Of a DNA stretch of 64,000 nt, positions 48,550 through 58,093 are shown in pieces (within the stretch, counting starts at the first letter, position 1; every line of letters begins with the position of its first letter). The stretch lies in the NCBI RefSeq assembly GCF_003072065.1, contig NZ_QCYG01000004.1, positions 248,001-312,000 of the forward strand, written 5' to 3'. The notes below the pieces were generated by a model, which saw nothing but the letters and a program-made list of their open reading frames with translations, was not told the origin of the DNA and did no database searches. The translations under genes and the position numbers were made by a program. The DNA is from Thalassorhabdomicrobium marinisediminis. Its GTDB lineage: Bacteria; Pseudomonadota; Alphaproteobacteria; Rhodobacterales; Rhodobacteraceae.

Positions 48550-48898
48550 ACTCACTCCTGACTGCTCGAATCCCGCAGGGGGTCATCCCCGGTGCGCGTG
48601 TCTTGACGTCAGACCTAGTGCTGCAATTTGGTGCATTTGCGGTTAATCCAAGACGTTTCCAGCGCGACCGTGGTCATTCCGTGGCCGCCATCGCTCCGCC
48701 GCCCCATTCCCGACACGATTTGCTGCCGCCCCGGGCGCGGTGGGGGCTGGCCGCTGCTCAAAGACGACGATGGCGCCTGCGTGAAACAATCTTGCGTCAC
48801 CGATGCAAATGATTGCCGCATCGACCGCGCAAGCGCTTGTGATTCCCATGACCGGACGTTAACGACCAATGAAACATCGGTACCAAGGGGAACGTGAG
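48550..48898. other. Non-coding divergent intergenic region
   Basis: 349 bases between the divergent RTX/Hint gene and pntA. I see no convincing gene or RNA structure. TTGACG at 48603-48608 and the purine-rich AAGGGGAACGTGAG just before pntA are the only clear signals; promoters for both flanking genes should lie here, but -10 elements are not obvious. Confidence 0.5.
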
Positions 48899-50470
48899 AT
48901 GAAGATCGGCACACCAAAGGAAACCTATGAGGGGGAAAATCGCGTCGCGATGACGCCTGCCTCGGCCCGGGATTTGCAGAAACTCGGACATGAGTGTGTG
49001 ATCGAGACCAAGGCCGGACTGGCCGCCGGGTTTGCCGATGCGGACTACGAAGCGGCGGGCGTCGAAGTGGTCAAGACCGCCGCTGCCCTTTGGAAAGCCG
49101 CCGATATCGTCGCCAAGGTCCGCGTCCCGAACGAGACCGAGATGAAGCGTCTACGGGCCAATCAGACCCTGATCTCCTTCTTCAGCCCCGTCGCGGACGA
49201 GGACAAGATGCAGGCCGCCGCCAAGAAGGGCGCCACCGTCATCGCGATGGAGATGATCCCCCGCATCAGCCGCGCGCAGAAGATGGACGCGCTGTCGTCG
49301 ATGGCCAATATCGCCGGTTACCGCGCGGTGATCGAGGCGGGCAACAACTTCGGACGTTTCTTCACCGGTCAGATCACCGCCGCCGGCAAGGTGCCGCCGG
49401 CCAAGGTTCTGGTTGTGGGGGCAGGGGTCGCGGGCCTCGCCGCGATCGGCACCTCGACCTCTTTGGGCGCGATCACCTATGCCTTCGACGTGCGGCCGGA
49501 AGTGGCCGAACAGGTCGAATCCATGGGCGCGGAATTCGTCTATCTCGACTTCGAGGAAGAACAGGCCGACGGGGCGAGCTCTGGCGGCTATGCCTCTGTC
49601 TCCTCACCGGAATTCCGCGAAGCGCAGCTCGCCAAATTCCGTGAGTTGGCGCCCGAGATGGACATCGTCATCACCACCGCGCTGATCCCCAACCGCGAAG
49701 CGCCGGAACTCTGGACCGAGGACATGGTCAAAGCCATGAAGCCCGGGTCGGTCGTCGTCGATCTGGCGGCGGAAAAGGGCGGCAACTGCAAGCTGACTGT
49801 GAAGGACGAAAAGATTGTCACGGACAACGGCGTGACCATCATCGGCTACACCGATTTCCCGTCCCGCATGGCGACGCAGGCCTCGACCCTTTACGCCACC
49901 AATATCCGTCACCTGCTCACCGATCTGACGCCCGAAAAGGACGGCGTGATCGATCACGACATGGACGACGACGTGATCCGGGGCGCCACCATCGCCCACG
50001 CCAAAGAGGTGACCTTCCCGCCGCCGCCGCCCAAGGTGCAGGCCATCGCGGCCCAACCCAAGGCCGCCGTGAAAGAGCCAACCCCGGAAGAGATCCGCGC
50101 CAACGAGGTCGCCGCCTTCAAGGCGCAGACCAAGCAACAGGTCACGCTTCTGGGCATCGGTGCCGCTTTGCTGCTGCTGATCGGGCTGATCGCGCCCGCC
50201 AGTTTCATGCAGCATTTCATCGTCTTCATCCTGAGCGTCTTCATCGGCTTCCAGGTGATCTGGGGCGTCGCGCATTCGCTGCACACGCCGCTGATGGCGG
50301 TCACGAATGCGATCTCCTCGATCATCATTCTGGGCGCGTTGATCCAGATCGGATCGACCGGCTGGCTGATCACCATTCTTGCCGCGCTGGGCATCTTCAT
50401 GGCCTCGATCAACATCTTCGGCGGCTTCCTCGTGACACGGCGCATGCTCGCCATGTTCCAGAAATCTTGA
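48899..50470 (+). CDS. pntA: NAD(P)+ transhydrogenase subunit alpha
   Basis: Alpha subunit of the proton-translocating transhydrogenase, which uses the proton gradient to make NADPH from NADH. It has 523 residues: the NAD(H)-binding domain I with VVGAGVAGLAAIGT near residue 173, then a linker, then four transmembrane helices (about residues 415-435, 440-460, 465-485 and 490-515). This is the two-gene (E. coli-like) form, in which the membrane part is fused to domain I rather than encoded by a separate gene. The start MKIGTPKET at 48899 follows AAGGGGAACGTGAG. pntB follows after 17 bases. Confidence 0.96.
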   Translation: MKIGTPKETYEGENRVAMTPASARDLQKLGHECVIETKAGLAAGFADADYEAAGVEVVKTAAALWKAADIVAKVRVPNETEMKRLRANQTLISFFSPVADEDKMQAAAKKGATVIAMEMIPRISRAQKMDALSSMANIAGYRAVIEAGNNFGRFFTGQITAAGKVPPAKVLVVGAGVAGLAAIGTSTSLGAITYAFDVRPEVAEQVESMGAEFVYLDFEEEQADGASSGGYASVSSPEFREAQLAKFRELAPEMDIVITTALIPNREAPELWTEDMVKAMKPGSVVVDLAAEKGGNCKLTVKDEKIVTDNGVTIIGYTDFPSRMATQASTLYATNIRHLLTDLTPEKDGVIDHDMDDDVIRGATIAHAKEVTFPPPPPKVQAIAAQPKAAVKEPTPEEIRANEVAAFKAQTKQQVTLLGIGAALLLLIGLIAPASFMQHFIVFILSVFIGFQVIWGVAHSLHTPLMAVTNAISSIIILGALIQIGSTGWLITILAALGIFMASINIFGGFLVTRRMLAMFQKS

Positions 50471-50487
50471 TCAGGGGGGACTGAAAC

Positions 50488-51969
50488 ATGGACTTCGGAT
50501 TCACCATCGCCGCCTATGCTGTCGCGGCTGTTCTTTTCATCCTCTCGCTGGGCGGCCTTTCGGGGCAGGAAAGCGCCAAACGTGCGGTGTGGTACGGCAT
50601 CGTCGGCATGGCGATTGCGGTGCTCGCCACGCTGATCGGCCCCGGGTCGGGGCTGTGGCTGCTGTCGCTTCTTTTGATCGCGGGCGGCGCGGCCGTGGGC
50701 CATCAACTGGCAACACGGGTGCAGATGACGCAGATGCCGGAATTGGTCGCCATCATGCACAGCCTTGTCGGGCTGGCGGCGGTCTTCGTGGGTTTCAACG
50801 CGCACATGATGATCCTCAACATGGGGCAGGTCGTGGCGCAGCACGGGCTGCTTCTGGGGCCCGAAGGCGTCGCCGCACTGCCCGTGGGCGTCTATGAAGA
50901 GCTGTCGTCCTTCGGCAAGCTGATCATCAAGAAAACCCCGGTCGAGATCGGCATCCTCAAGATCGAACTGGTGCTGGGCATCTGGATCGGTGCGGTGACC
51001 TTCACCGGCTCCGTCGTGGCCTATGGCAAGCTGGCAGGGCGCATCGACAGTGCCGCAAAGAAGCTGCCGGGCGGGCATATGCTCAACATCGCGGCCGCCG
51101 CCCTGTCGCTGCTGTTCACCATCACCTACCTGTCCGGCGGCGGCTCGTTCAGCCTTGTGCTGTTGACGCTGTTGGGCCTGTTCATCGGCTATCACCTGAT
51201 CATGGGGATCGGCGGGGCGGACATGCCCGTGGTGGTCTCCATGCTCAACAGTTATTCGGGTTGGGCAGCGGCGGCGATCGGCTTCTCGCTGGGCAACGAT
51301 CTTCTGATCGTCGTGGGCGCGCTTGTGGGCTCGTCGGGTGCGATCCTGTCCTACATCATGTGCAAGGCGATGAACCGCAGCTTCATCAGCGTCATCCTCG
51401 GCGGCTTTGGCGGCCCGGCGGGTGAGCAGATGGCCGTGGAAGGCGAGCAGGTCGCCATCGACGTGGACGGTGTGGCGCAGGCGTTGGACGAAGCCGACAG
51501 CGTGATCATCATCCCCGGCTACGGCATGGCGGTGGCACAGGCGCAGCAGAACGTGGCCGAACTGACCCGCCGCTTGCGCGCCAAGGGCAAGACGGTGCGG
51601 TTTGCCATCCACCCCGTTGCAGGCCGTTTGCCCGGGCACATGAACGTGCTGCTGGCCGAGGCCAAGGTGCCCTATGACATCGTGATGGAGATGGACGAGA
51701 TCAACGACGATTTCCCCGACACCGACGTGGCCATCGTCATCGGCTCGAACGACATCGTGAACCCGGCCGCACAGGACGACCCGAACTCGCCCATCGCCGG
51801 CATGCCGGTGCTTGAGGTCTGGAAAGCCAAGCAGGTTTTCGTCAGCAAACGCGGGCAGGGCACGGGCTATTCCGGGATCGAGAACCCGTTGTTCTTCAAA
51901 GACAACACGCGGATGTTCTACGGCGACGCCAAAGCCTCGCTCGACAGCCTGCTGGGTAAGATCGGCTAG
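50488..51969 (+). CDS. pntB: NAD(P)+ transhydrogenase subunit beta
   Basis: Beta subunit of the proton-translocating transhydrogenase, 493 residues. The first about 260 residues hold some nine transmembrane helices of the proton path; the C-terminal 180 residues are the NADP(H)-binding domain III with [15 protein letters not shown] and the [17 protein letters not shown] block, both family hallmarks. The operon pntA-pntB ends with a strong terminator 25 bases downstream, so the pair is probably a two-gene transcript. Confidence 0.97.
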   Translation: MDFGFTIAAYAVAAVLFILSLGGLSGQESAKRAVWYGIVGMAIAVLATLIGPGSGLWLLSLLLIAGGAAVGHQLATRVQMTQMPELVAIMHSLVGLAAVFVGFNAHMMILNMGQVVAQHGLLLGPEGVAALPVGVYEELSSFGKLIIKKTPVEIGILKIELVLGIWIGAVTFTGSVVAYGKLAGRIDSAAKKLPGGHMLNIAAAALSLLFTITYLSGGGSFSLVLLTLLGLFIGYHLIMGIGGADMPVVVSMLNSYSGWAAAAIGFSLGNDLLIVVGALVGSSGAILSYIMCKAMNRSFISVILGGFGGPAGEQMAVEGEQVAIDVDGVAQALDEADSVIIIPGYGMAVAQAQQNVAELTRRLRAKGKTVRFAIHPVAGRLPGHMNVLLAEAKVPYDIVMEMDEINDDFPDTDVAIVIGSNDIVNPAAQDDPNSPIAGMPVLEVWKAKQVFVSKRGQGTGYSGIENPLFFKDNTRMFYGDAKASLDSLLGKIG

Positions 51970-51993
51970 GACTGAAGCAATCTGTTGCCCTCG

Positions 51994-52020
51994 AAAGCCC
52001 CGCCCCTCGGCGGGGCTTTT
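51994..52020 (+). terminator. Intrinsic terminator of the pntAB operon
   Basis: AAAGCCCCGCC (51994-52004) pairs with GGCGGGGCTTT (52009-52019) around the tetraloop CCTC and ends in TTTT. Stem of eleven pairs, seven of them G-C, 25 bases after the pntB stop. Confidence 0.93.
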
Positions 52021-52103
52021 GCATCGGGGACTGGTAGGGTTGACGCTGTGCGATGCAGAACACAGGTAAGGGGCAGGTCCGCCGCAGAATGACTGGACAC
52101 GCC

Positions 52104-52406
52104 ATGTTCAAATCCCTCATCGACCGTGCCTTCGGCAAAGCCCAGTCCGAGGGGGCTTTGGAAGACCTGCCCGGTCAGGGCAAACCAATAGAGCCCGCCA
52201 GCCTGAACAGCGATCCTTTCGCCCATGTCTACAAGGAAAGCGGTGTGATGTCCCCCTTCGGACATTTCCAGCGCGAGATCGATGCCCTGCGACGCGAGTT
52301 AGCCGAGGTGAGCGAGCCACAGGCGCGGCGCAAGCTGCAAACCCGCATTGCCGAACTCGAAACGCGCAAGGCGATCGAGATGGAGACGTGGAAACGCTAC
52401 AGCTAG
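52104..52406 (+). CDS. DUF1992 (DnaJ homologue subfamily C member 28-like) protein
   Basis: A 100-residue protein of the DUF1992 family. The hallmark is near the N-terminus: LIDRAFGKAQSEGALEDLPGQGKPIE, followed by a helical segment REIDALRRELAEVSEPQARRKLQTRIAELE that may form a coiled coil. Despite the database name there is no J-domain. In-frame starts also exist at 52089 and 52053; the ATG at 52104 (MFKSLIDRAF) fits relatives best. It is convergent with the pseudouridine synthase gene, four bases away. Function unknown. Confidence 0.82.
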   Translation: MFKSLIDRAFGKAQSEGALEDLPGQGKPIEPASLNSDPFAHVYKESGVMSPFGHFQREIDALRRELAEVSEPQARRKLQTRIAELETRKAIEMETWKRYS

Positions 52407-52410
52407 CCCG

Positions 52411-52950
52411 CTAGACGCGGCGCCACGCCCCTTGCGCGATCCCGTCCAGCGTCCAGGCCCCCACCGACCAGCGCACCAAGCGCAGGCAGGGAAAGCCGAT
52501 ATGGGCGCACATGCGGCGCACCTGCCGGTTGCGGCCCTCGCGGATCGTGACTTCGATCCAGCGGTCGGGGACCGATTTGCGCACCCGCACCGGAGGCTCG
52601 CGCAGCCACAGTTTCGGCGGGTCGATCAGACGGACTTGCGCCGGGAGGGTGGGGCCGTCCTTAAGCGTGACAGAGCGGCGCAACGGGTCCAGATCGGCGT
52701 CGGTTGGCGCACCTTCGACCTGCACTAGATAGGTCTTCGGCGTCTTGAACTTCGGAGAGGACAGCCGCGCCTGCATTTTGCCATCGTCGGTCAGCACCAA
52801 AAGCCCCTCGCTGTCGCGGTCCAGCCGCCCGGCGGCATAGACGCCCTTGGGCAAGTCGAAGCCGGACAGGGTGGGGCGTTCGGTGGGGGATTTCGCGTCG
52901 GTGAACTGGCTTAGAACGCCGAAGGGCTTGTTGAACAGGATGGTGGTCAT
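52411..52950 (-). CDS. rluE: rRNA pseudouridine synthase, RluE type
   Basis: A 179-residue enzyme of the RsuA/RluE family, which isomerises a uridine in 23S rRNA. It opens [17 protein letters not shown], very like E. coli RluE. The catalytic aspartate is in [19 protein letters not shown] (GRLD motif) near residue 43, and the C-terminal [23 protein letters not shown] block is diagnostic for the family. There is no N-terminal S4 domain, again as in RluE. The ATG at 52950 lies within C-rich sequence without a strong ribosome-binding site. The exact target uridine is inferred from similarity. Confidence 0.88.
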   Translation of the reverse strand: MTTILFNKPFGVLSQFTDAKSPTERPTLSGFDLPKGVYAAGRLDRDSEGLLVLTDDGKMQARLSSPKFKTPKTYLVQVEGAPTDADLDPLRRSVTLKDGPTLPAQVRLIDPPKLWLREPPVRVRKSVPDRWIEVTIREGRNRQVRRMCAHIGFPCLRLVRWSVGAWTLDGIAQGAWRRV

Positions 52951-52985
52951 GGGGCGGGGATAGACGCTTGGCGCGGTTGAGGGAA

Positions 52986-53043
52986 GGGGGCGCTGCCCCC
53001 CGCGCTGCCGCGCGCCCCCCGAGGTATTTTGGAACCAGAGAAG
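52986..53043 (+). repeat. Dispersed hairpin-plus-tail repeat, copy 3
   Basis: GGGGGC-GCT-GCCCCC (52986-53000) and further G/C-rich pairing segments are followed by the tail GAGGTATTTTGGAACCAG at 53021-53038, nearly the same as the tail at 12133-12150. It lies between rluE and the MATE gene but points opposite to both. Confidence 0.6.
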
Positions 53044-53050
53044 GGGGCCG

Positions 53051-54430
53051 TCAGGCCTGTGCCTGTTCTCCGGTTGCGGGGCGGGACGGTTTGCCCCAGC
53101 GCAGAAGGCCGGTGTGGCGGGCCAGCACGAGCGCGGCAGCAGCCCCGCCGACGTTGGCGATCAGGGCCGCGATGAGCACGCCGGTGTAGCCCAGAACCGT
53201 GACGCCAAGCCATGCGCCGGGCAGGTAAAGCAGGAAGATGCGGCCCAGCGAGAGCGACATGGACCAGATCGCCTTGTTGCGGGCGTTCATGGCCGCGTTT
53301 GCCGTGACGAGGAAGCCATAGCCGAAGAAGGACCAGCTGACGTAGCGCAGATATTGCGCCGTGTGATCCGCGGCGGAGGTGTTCCGCGCGAGCAGGGTCG
53401 CGATGGGGTCGGCGAAGGCCCAAAGGCCAAGGGCCGCGACGAGGCCATAGACGAGGCAGACCGCGAAGCTCAGACCCAGACCACGGGCGGCGCGGTCGGG
53501 ACGCTCGGCGCCCCAGTTCTGCCCGACCACCGGACCGATTCCCGACGACAGCGCCAGCATCGGCACAAGGGCCAGAGATTGCACCCTTGTGGCGGCGCCG
53601 AAGCCGCCCACGGGGGTCTCGCCAAGCGTGGCGACAGCGGCGGTGACCAGCGCCATGCCCGCGGGGTTGATCGCATTGCTCAGCGCTGCGGGGCCGCCGA
53701 CGGTGGCAATGGCCCGCAAGGAGTGCGTGAACCTGCGCGTAACCTGCTCGGGCCAGCGCAGGAAGCCCAGCTTGATGGCCCAGAGCATAGCCGCTGCCGC
53801 CCCGGCGATGCGGGCGATCAGCGTCGCGAGCGCGGCCCCGCCAGTGCCCAGATCCGGCAGGCCCCAGAGCCCGAAGATCAGCAGCGGGTCCAGTGCTACG
53901 TTCAACAGCGCCATGGCGACCATGACGATGGCCGCCCGTGCGCCATCCCCGTGGGCGCGGAAGGCCGCCTGGGTGAGCATCATCAGCACGAGGAACGGAA
54001 AGCTCAGCGCCCAGTACCCGACATAGGCGTTGATCTCGGGCAGGACGCTGTCGGTGGCGCCGATCAGGCGGAAGAGCGGCGTTGCGGCCGCAAAGAACAG
54101 CAGCGCCACGATGCTGGCAAGTGTGACCCCGATGAGGACGGCGTGAAGGGCCAGGCGGGCTTCCGCATCCTCTCCGTCGCGGCGTCCGATGGCCTGGCTG
54201 ATCGCCGCGTTCGCCCCCGCCGAGAGGCCGATCGACAAGGACGTGATCGCGGTGGTGACCGGATAGATGAACCCGACGGCAGCGAGAGGTTCGCCCCCCA
54301 GCTGGCCCAGAAAATAGGCATCGGCCAGCCCGACGCTCAGAACGCCCAGAATGCCCAGCGACATGGGCGCGGAAACGGCAGCGAGGCCGCGCCAAACCGG
54401 CCCTTGCGTGAGGTCGCGACTGTTTGCCAT
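53051..54430 (-). CDS. MATE-family multidrug/metabolite efflux transporter
   Basis: Inner-membrane cation-coupled antiporter of 459 residues with twelve predicted helices in two pseudo-repeats. The N-terminal [25 protein letters not shown] and the two-residue [23 protein letters not shown] loop are typical of MATE proteins, with a matching [18 protein letters not shown] loop in the second half. Substrates cannot be predicted. The start at 54430 (MANSRDL) is taken rather than the upstream ATG at 54439. The gene is divergent from the M20 amidohydrolase, which raises the possibility of shared regulation. Confidence 0.92.
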   Translation of the reverse strand: MANSRDLTQGPVWRGLAAVSAPMSLGILGVLSVGLADAYFLGQLGGEPLAAVGFIYPVTTAITSLSIGLSAGANAAISQAIGRRDGEDAEARLALHAVLIGVTLASIVALLFFAAATPLFRLIGATDSVLPEINAYVGYWALSFPFLVLMMLTQAAFRAHGDGARAAIVMVAMALLNVALDPLLIFGLWGLPDLGTGGAALATLIARIAGAAAAMLWAIKLGFLRWPEQVTRRFTHSLRAIATVGGPAALSNAINPAGMALVTAAVATLGETPVGGFGAATRVQSLALVPMLALSSGIGPVVGQNWGAERPDRAARGLGLSFAVCLVYGLVAALGLWAFADPIATLLARNTSAADHTAQYLRYVSWSFFGYGFLVTANAAMNARNKAIWSMSLSLGRIFLLYLPGAWLGVTVLGYTGVLIAALIANVGGAAAALVLARHTGLLRWGKPSRPATGEQAQA

Positions 54431-54552
54431 GCTGCTCAACGGCGCGCGGGCTGCTTGGGTTCCCGGAGCAGGGCGCCCAGGGGGGGCGAGGCCGGTTTAC
54501 ATCCGCGCGCGCCCGCGACAGATTGTGCCAACCCCGAACATAGGAGCCCCCG

Positions 54553-55716
54553 ATGCCTGTAAAGAACCGTTTCTCAGACCTGCTGCCCGAGATCACCACA
54601 TGGCGCCGTGATCTGCACGAAAACCCCGAGCTGCTGTTCGACACCCACCGCACCAGCGCCATCGTGGCCGAGAAGCTCGAAAGCTTCGGTTGTGACGAGA
54701 TCGTGACCGGACTGGGCCGCACCGGCGTTGTTGGGGTGATCAAGGGAAAGTCCGATAAATCCGGCAAAGTCATCGGCTTGCGCGCCGACATGGATGCGCT
54801 TCCGATCCACGAGCAGACGGGGCTGGACTATGCCTCGAAGACCGAGGGCGCGATGCATGCCTGCGGCCATGACGGGCATACGGCGATGCTTCTGGGTGCT
54901 GCGAAATATCTGAGCGAAACCAGAAACTTCGACGGCACGGTTGTGGTGATTTTCCAGCCTGCCGAGGAAGGTGGCGGCGGCGGCAAGGAGATGTGCGACG
55001 ACGGGATGATGGAGCGGTTCGGCATTCAGGAGGTTTACGGCATGCACAACTGGCCGGGCCAGCCGGTGGGCTCCTTCGCGATCCGGCCGGGCGCATTCTT
55101 TGCCGCCGCCGACCAGTTCGACATCGAGATCGAGGGGAAGGGCGGCCATGCGGCGAAACCCCATGAAACTGTCGATTCCACCGTGGTCGCCGCACAAATG
55201 ATCAATGCGCTGCAAACCATCGCCAGCCGCAACGCCGATCCGGTCGAGCAGGTGGTGCTGTCGGTGACTTCGATGGAAAGCTCGTCAAAGGCCTATAACG
55301 TGATCCCCCAGCGGGTGCATCTGAAGGGCACCGTGCGGACCCTGAACGAGGACATTCGCGACCTTGCCGAAAAGCGCCTCACAGAAGTCGCCGAAGGGGT
55401 GGCCGCGACCATGGGGGCGCAGGCAAAGGTCACCTATCACCGGGGCTATCCGGTGATGGTGAACTCCGAGGCGCAGACCCAGTTTGCCGCCGATGTGGCC
55501 GCCTCGGTCGCCGGGGCCTGCGCCGAGGCGCCTTTGGTGATGGGCGGAGAGGATTTCGCCTATATGCTCGAAGAACGCCCCGGGGCCTATATCCTTGTGG
55601 GGAACGGCGACACGGCGGCGGTCCACCATCCGGAATACAATTTCAACGACGATGCGATCCCAGCGGGGTGCAGCTGGTGGGCGGAGATTGTCGAGCAGCG
55701 GATGCCGGCGGGGTGA
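54553..55716 (+). CDS. M20-family amidohydrolase (hippurate hydrolase/aminoacylase type)
   Basis: Cytoplasmic metal-dependent amidohydrolase of 387 residues that cleaves N-acyl amino acids or related amides. Metal-binding motifs are RADMDALPI near residue 75, MHACGHDGHTAMLLGAA near residue 97 and PAEEGGGGGKEM near residue 137; the last metal-ligand histidine follows in VYGMHNWPG. The dimerisation domain starts at GKGGHAAKPHE. The substrate is not predictable. TAGGAG precedes the ATG. The stop overlaps the following YrbL-like gene by four bases (GTGA), so the two proteins are made together. Confidence 0.92.
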   Translation: MPVKNRFSDLLPEITTWRRDLHENPELLFDTHRTSAIVAEKLESFGCDEIVTGLGRTGVVGVIKGKSDKSGKVIGLRADMDALPIHEQTGLDYASKTEGAMHACGHDGHTAMLLGAAKYLSETRNFDGTVVVIFQPAEEGGGGGKEMCDDGMMERFGIQEVYGMHNWPGQPVGSFAIRPGAFFAAADQFDIEIEGKGGHAAKPHETVDSTVVAAQMINALQTIASRNADPVEQVVLSVTSMESSSKAYNVIPQRVHLKGTVRTLNEDIRDLAEKRLTEVAEGVAATMGAQAKVTYHRGYPVMVNSEAQTQFAADVAASVAGACAEAPLVMGGEDFAYMLEERPGAYILVGNGDTAAVHHPEYNFNDDAIPAGCSWWAEIVEQRMPAG

Positions 55717-56387
55717 CAGCGCGCGACGTGATCGTGCTGGCGGACTCCACCCCGCTGGCACGCGGGTTTGAACGCGAGGTGCACGCCCATCCGACGGAGC
55801 CGGACCGCCTGTTGAAAGTTCTGGTGCCGGCCGAACATCAGGGCGGGGGCGGACCCGCGCGCAGGTTCTTCGCCGCCCGCGGGCCGAAGTTCCGCGACTT
55901 CCTGATCGCTCGGGAGTACCGCGAATACGCGCGGGCGGCGCTCAGTCTGCCACGGATCGGCGCGCGTTTGCCGATCACCCATATGTTCGGATTTCAGGAC
56001 ACCGACCTTGGGCTGGCCTGCGTGACGGAACGGGTCAGCGACGAGGCGGGCGCGCTGGCCCCGACGCTTGATGCGCTCAGCCGTGGGGGTGCCCTGTCGG
56101 ACGACCAGATTGCTGCGTTAACGGATTTCGCCCGGCGATTGCTGCGCTACGACATCCGGTGCAGCGATCTGACACGCAAGAACATCGCCTTGGGCTATCG
56201 GGCGGGCCCGACGCGGCGCGGGCCGTTCGAGGCGGTCTTGGTGGACGGCTTCGGCGACACCCATGCCATCGCGGTGCGCACGGTGTCACGCCGCGTCAAC
56301 GCAGCCTCGGTGCATCGCAAGCTGGGCCGCATCGCGGAGAAGTCGGGTCTGGTCTGGGATACCACAGGCGAGGTCTTCACGCGGTAG
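55713..56387 (+). CDS. YrbL-like kinase-fold protein
   Basis: A 224-residue protein related to YrbL (PhoP regulatory network protein), a family with a reduced protein-kinase fold. The likely ATP-contacting lysine is in PDRLLKVLV, the catalytic-loop region is YDIRCSDLTRKNIAL (Asp and Asn), and VLVDGFGD corresponds to the metal-binding DFG site. It starts with GTG overlapping the M20 stop (GTGA). Whether it phosphorylates anything is not known. The coupling with an amidohydrolase is unusual as far as I know. It is convergent with moaA. Confidence 0.78.
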   Translation: MTARDVIVLADSTPLARGFEREVHAHPTEPDRLLKVLVPAEHQGGGGPARRFFAARGPKFRDFLIAREYREYARAALSLPRIGARLPITHMFGFQDTDLGLACVTERVSDEAGALAPTLDALSRGGALSDDQIAALTDFARRLLRYDIRCSDLTRKNIALGYRAGPTRRGPFEAVLVDGFGDTHAIAVRTVSRRVNAASVHRKLGRIAEKSGLVWDTTGEVFTR

Positions 56388-56433
56388 GTGAGGTTGCCTG
56401 CGTAACTTATTGTTATTTAAGTGCAATATCCAC

Positions 56434-57438
56434 TCAGCCGCCGGTGTGGCTCATGTGGCGGGACACCTGTCCGCTGGCGGTCTGGCGGGAATAGTCGAAG
56501 TCGTGGCCCTTCGGTTTCAACCCGATCGCGTGGCGGATCGCCGTTTGCAGATGGCTGTCATCGTCGCTGGCGCGCAGGGGGGCGCGCAGGTCGGAATGAC
56601 CCTCTTGCCCCAGGCAGGTGTAGATCTGCCCCGTGCAGGTGATCCGCACCCGGTTGCAGCTTTCGCAGAAATTGTGGCTCAGCGGGGTGATCAGGCCGAT
56701 CTTCTGGCCGGTCTCTTCCAGCCGGATATAGCGCGCAGGGCCGCCGGTGCGTTCGGCCAGATCGGTCACGGTGAAGCGCTCTTCTAGCCGCTGTCGCAGG
56801 TCCTTGAGCGACCAGTATTGCGTGATCCGGTCCTCGTTCCCGATGTCGCCCATGGGCATGACTTCGATGAACGTCAGGTCCATGTCCCGCTCGGCGCACC
56901 AGCTTTGCAGGGTGAAAAGCTCATCTTCGTTGAAGCCCGAAAGCGCCACCGTGTTGATCTTGACCCGCAGGCCCGCACGCTGGGCCGCATCGATCCCCCG
57001 CTGCACCTGAGGCAGCCGCCCCCAACGGGTGATCGCGGCGAATTTGTCGTCGTCCAGCGTGTCCAGCGAGACGTTGATCCGGCGCACGCCTGCGGCGAAC
57101 AGATCGTCGGCATATTTCGCAAGCTGCGAGCCGTTGGTGGTGACCGTCAGCTCTTTCAGCGCGCCGCTGTCCAGATGCCGCGACATGGCGTCAAAGAACG
57201 ACATGATGCCGCGTCGGACCAAAGGCTCCCCCCCGGTAATCCTAAGCTTTTCAACCCCCAAGCGAATGAAGTTCGAGCAGAGACGATCCAGCTCTTCCAG
57301 CGTCAGAAGCTCTTTCTTGGGCAGAAAGGTCATATTCTCGGACATGCAATAGACGCAGCGGAAATCGCAGCGGTCGGTCACCGAAACCCTCAGGTAGGTG
57401 ATCGCGCGGGCGAAGGGATCGATCAGCGGCGTGTCCAT
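56434..57438 (-). CDS. moaA: GTP 3',8-cyclase MoaA
   Basis: Radical SAM enzyme that starts molybdenum-cofactor synthesis by rearranging GTP. It has 334 residues. The SAM-cluster motif CDFRCVYC is near residue 24, the second iron-sulfur site near the C-terminus is [20 protein letters not shown], and the protein ends in the double glycine of SHTGG that is needed for activity. GTAGGGGGC precedes the ATG. No other moa or moe genes are nearby. It is divergent from the small lipoprotein gene. Confidence 0.96.
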   Translation of the reverse strand: MDTPLIDPFARAITYLRVSVTDRCDFRCVYCMSENMTFLPKKELLTLEELDRLCSNFIRLGVEKLRITGGEPLVRRGIMSFFDAMSRHLDSGALKELTVTTNGSQLAKYADDLFAAGVRRINVSLDTLDDDKFAAITRWGRLPQVQRGIDAAQRAGLRVKINTVALSGFNEDELFTLQSWCAERDMDLTFIEVMPMGDIGNEDRITQYWSLKDLRQRLEERFTVTDLAERTGGPARYIRLEETGQKIGLITPLSHNFCESCNRVRITCTGQIYTCLGQEGHSDLRAPLRASDDDSHLQTAIRHAIGLKPKGHDFDYSRQTASGQVSRHMSHTGG

Positions 57439-57532
57439 GCCCCCTACCTAGGAGGCTGCGCAGACAGGCGCAAGTGAGCGCACGACCAATTCACCCTCGA
57501 CAGCGACAGGGGCCAACCCTAGGTTCTTGGCC

Positions 57533-58081
57533 ATGAAGTATGTTGTTTCCATCGTGGCGCTGGCGGCCCTCGGGGCCTGCGCCGACGGGGCGTTCCCCGG
57601 GCTGCAATCGCCACAGGGCGCAGGCGACGCGGTCGCGACCCCCACTGCCGTAGCGCCGGACCTGTCGCCGTCGCGCGGGCCGGGCTTTGCGCCGCCGGTC
57701 CGCCCGACGCTCGACACCAGCCAGACGCGGCCGGATTTCCCGCCACCGCCGCCGCCCACCGCGCGCACGGTTGAGCAGTTCGACACCACCAGCGCCGAGG
57801 ATCGCGCTGCCGCGACAGCCGCGCCCAGCGGTGGTGAGCGGCGCTTGGGCACGACCATCGCAAGCCTTGGCAGCCCGACCGATCCGGGGATCTGGTTCAA
57901 GACGCCACTGGTGTCTCAGGTCACGCAGGGGCGGGTGGAGTATCAGGGCACGTCGGTGAACGTGGAGCTGCGCCCTTCGGGCGGGGCGGCGGGCTCGGGC
58001 AGTCAGATTTCGCTGGCCGCCATGCGCCTGCTGGGCGCGCCCCTGACCGGGCTTCCCGAAGTCACCGTCTATGACAACTAG
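57533..58081 (+). CDS. Proline-rich lipoprotein of unknown function
   Basis: A 182-residue lipoprotein. The signal peptide MKYVVSIVALAALGAC has a lipobox with the acylated cysteine at residue 16. A proline/alanine-rich section including a run of six prolines (about residues 60-78) follows, and the C-terminal 75 residues look folded (GIWFKTPLVSQVTQGRVEY, then ISLAAMRLLGAPLTGLPEV). I have seen similar proteins labelled D-galactarate dehydratase, but nothing here supports that activity. It lies 12 bases before the BrkB-type gene, so the two are probably one operon. Confidence 0.75.
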   Translation: MKYVVSIVALAALGACADGAFPGLQSPQGAGDAVATPTAVAPDLSPSRGPGFAPPVRPTLDTSQTRPDFPPPPPPTARTVEQFDTTSAEDRAAATAAPSGGERRLGTTIASLGSPTDPGIWFKTPLVSQVTQGRVEYQGTSVNVELRPSGGAAGSGSQISLAAMRLLGAPLTGLPEVTVYDN

Positions 58082-58093
58082 GGTCGCAGCCTG

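Noticed and set aside
48550-48898. A small RNA or tRNA in the gap upstream of pntA
   Set aside because: No cloverleaf, no terminator-like hairpin with a T-run and no recognisable RNA family was seen.
52947-54791. 614-codon minus-strand frame covering the MATE gene
   Set aside because: The MATE protein in another frame has twelve helices and family loops; this one is Arg-rich noise from high GC.
57533-58081. D-galactarate dehydratase
   Set aside because: Proteins like this carry that label in some annotations, but a 182-residue proline-rich lipoprotein has none of the features of the real enzyme.
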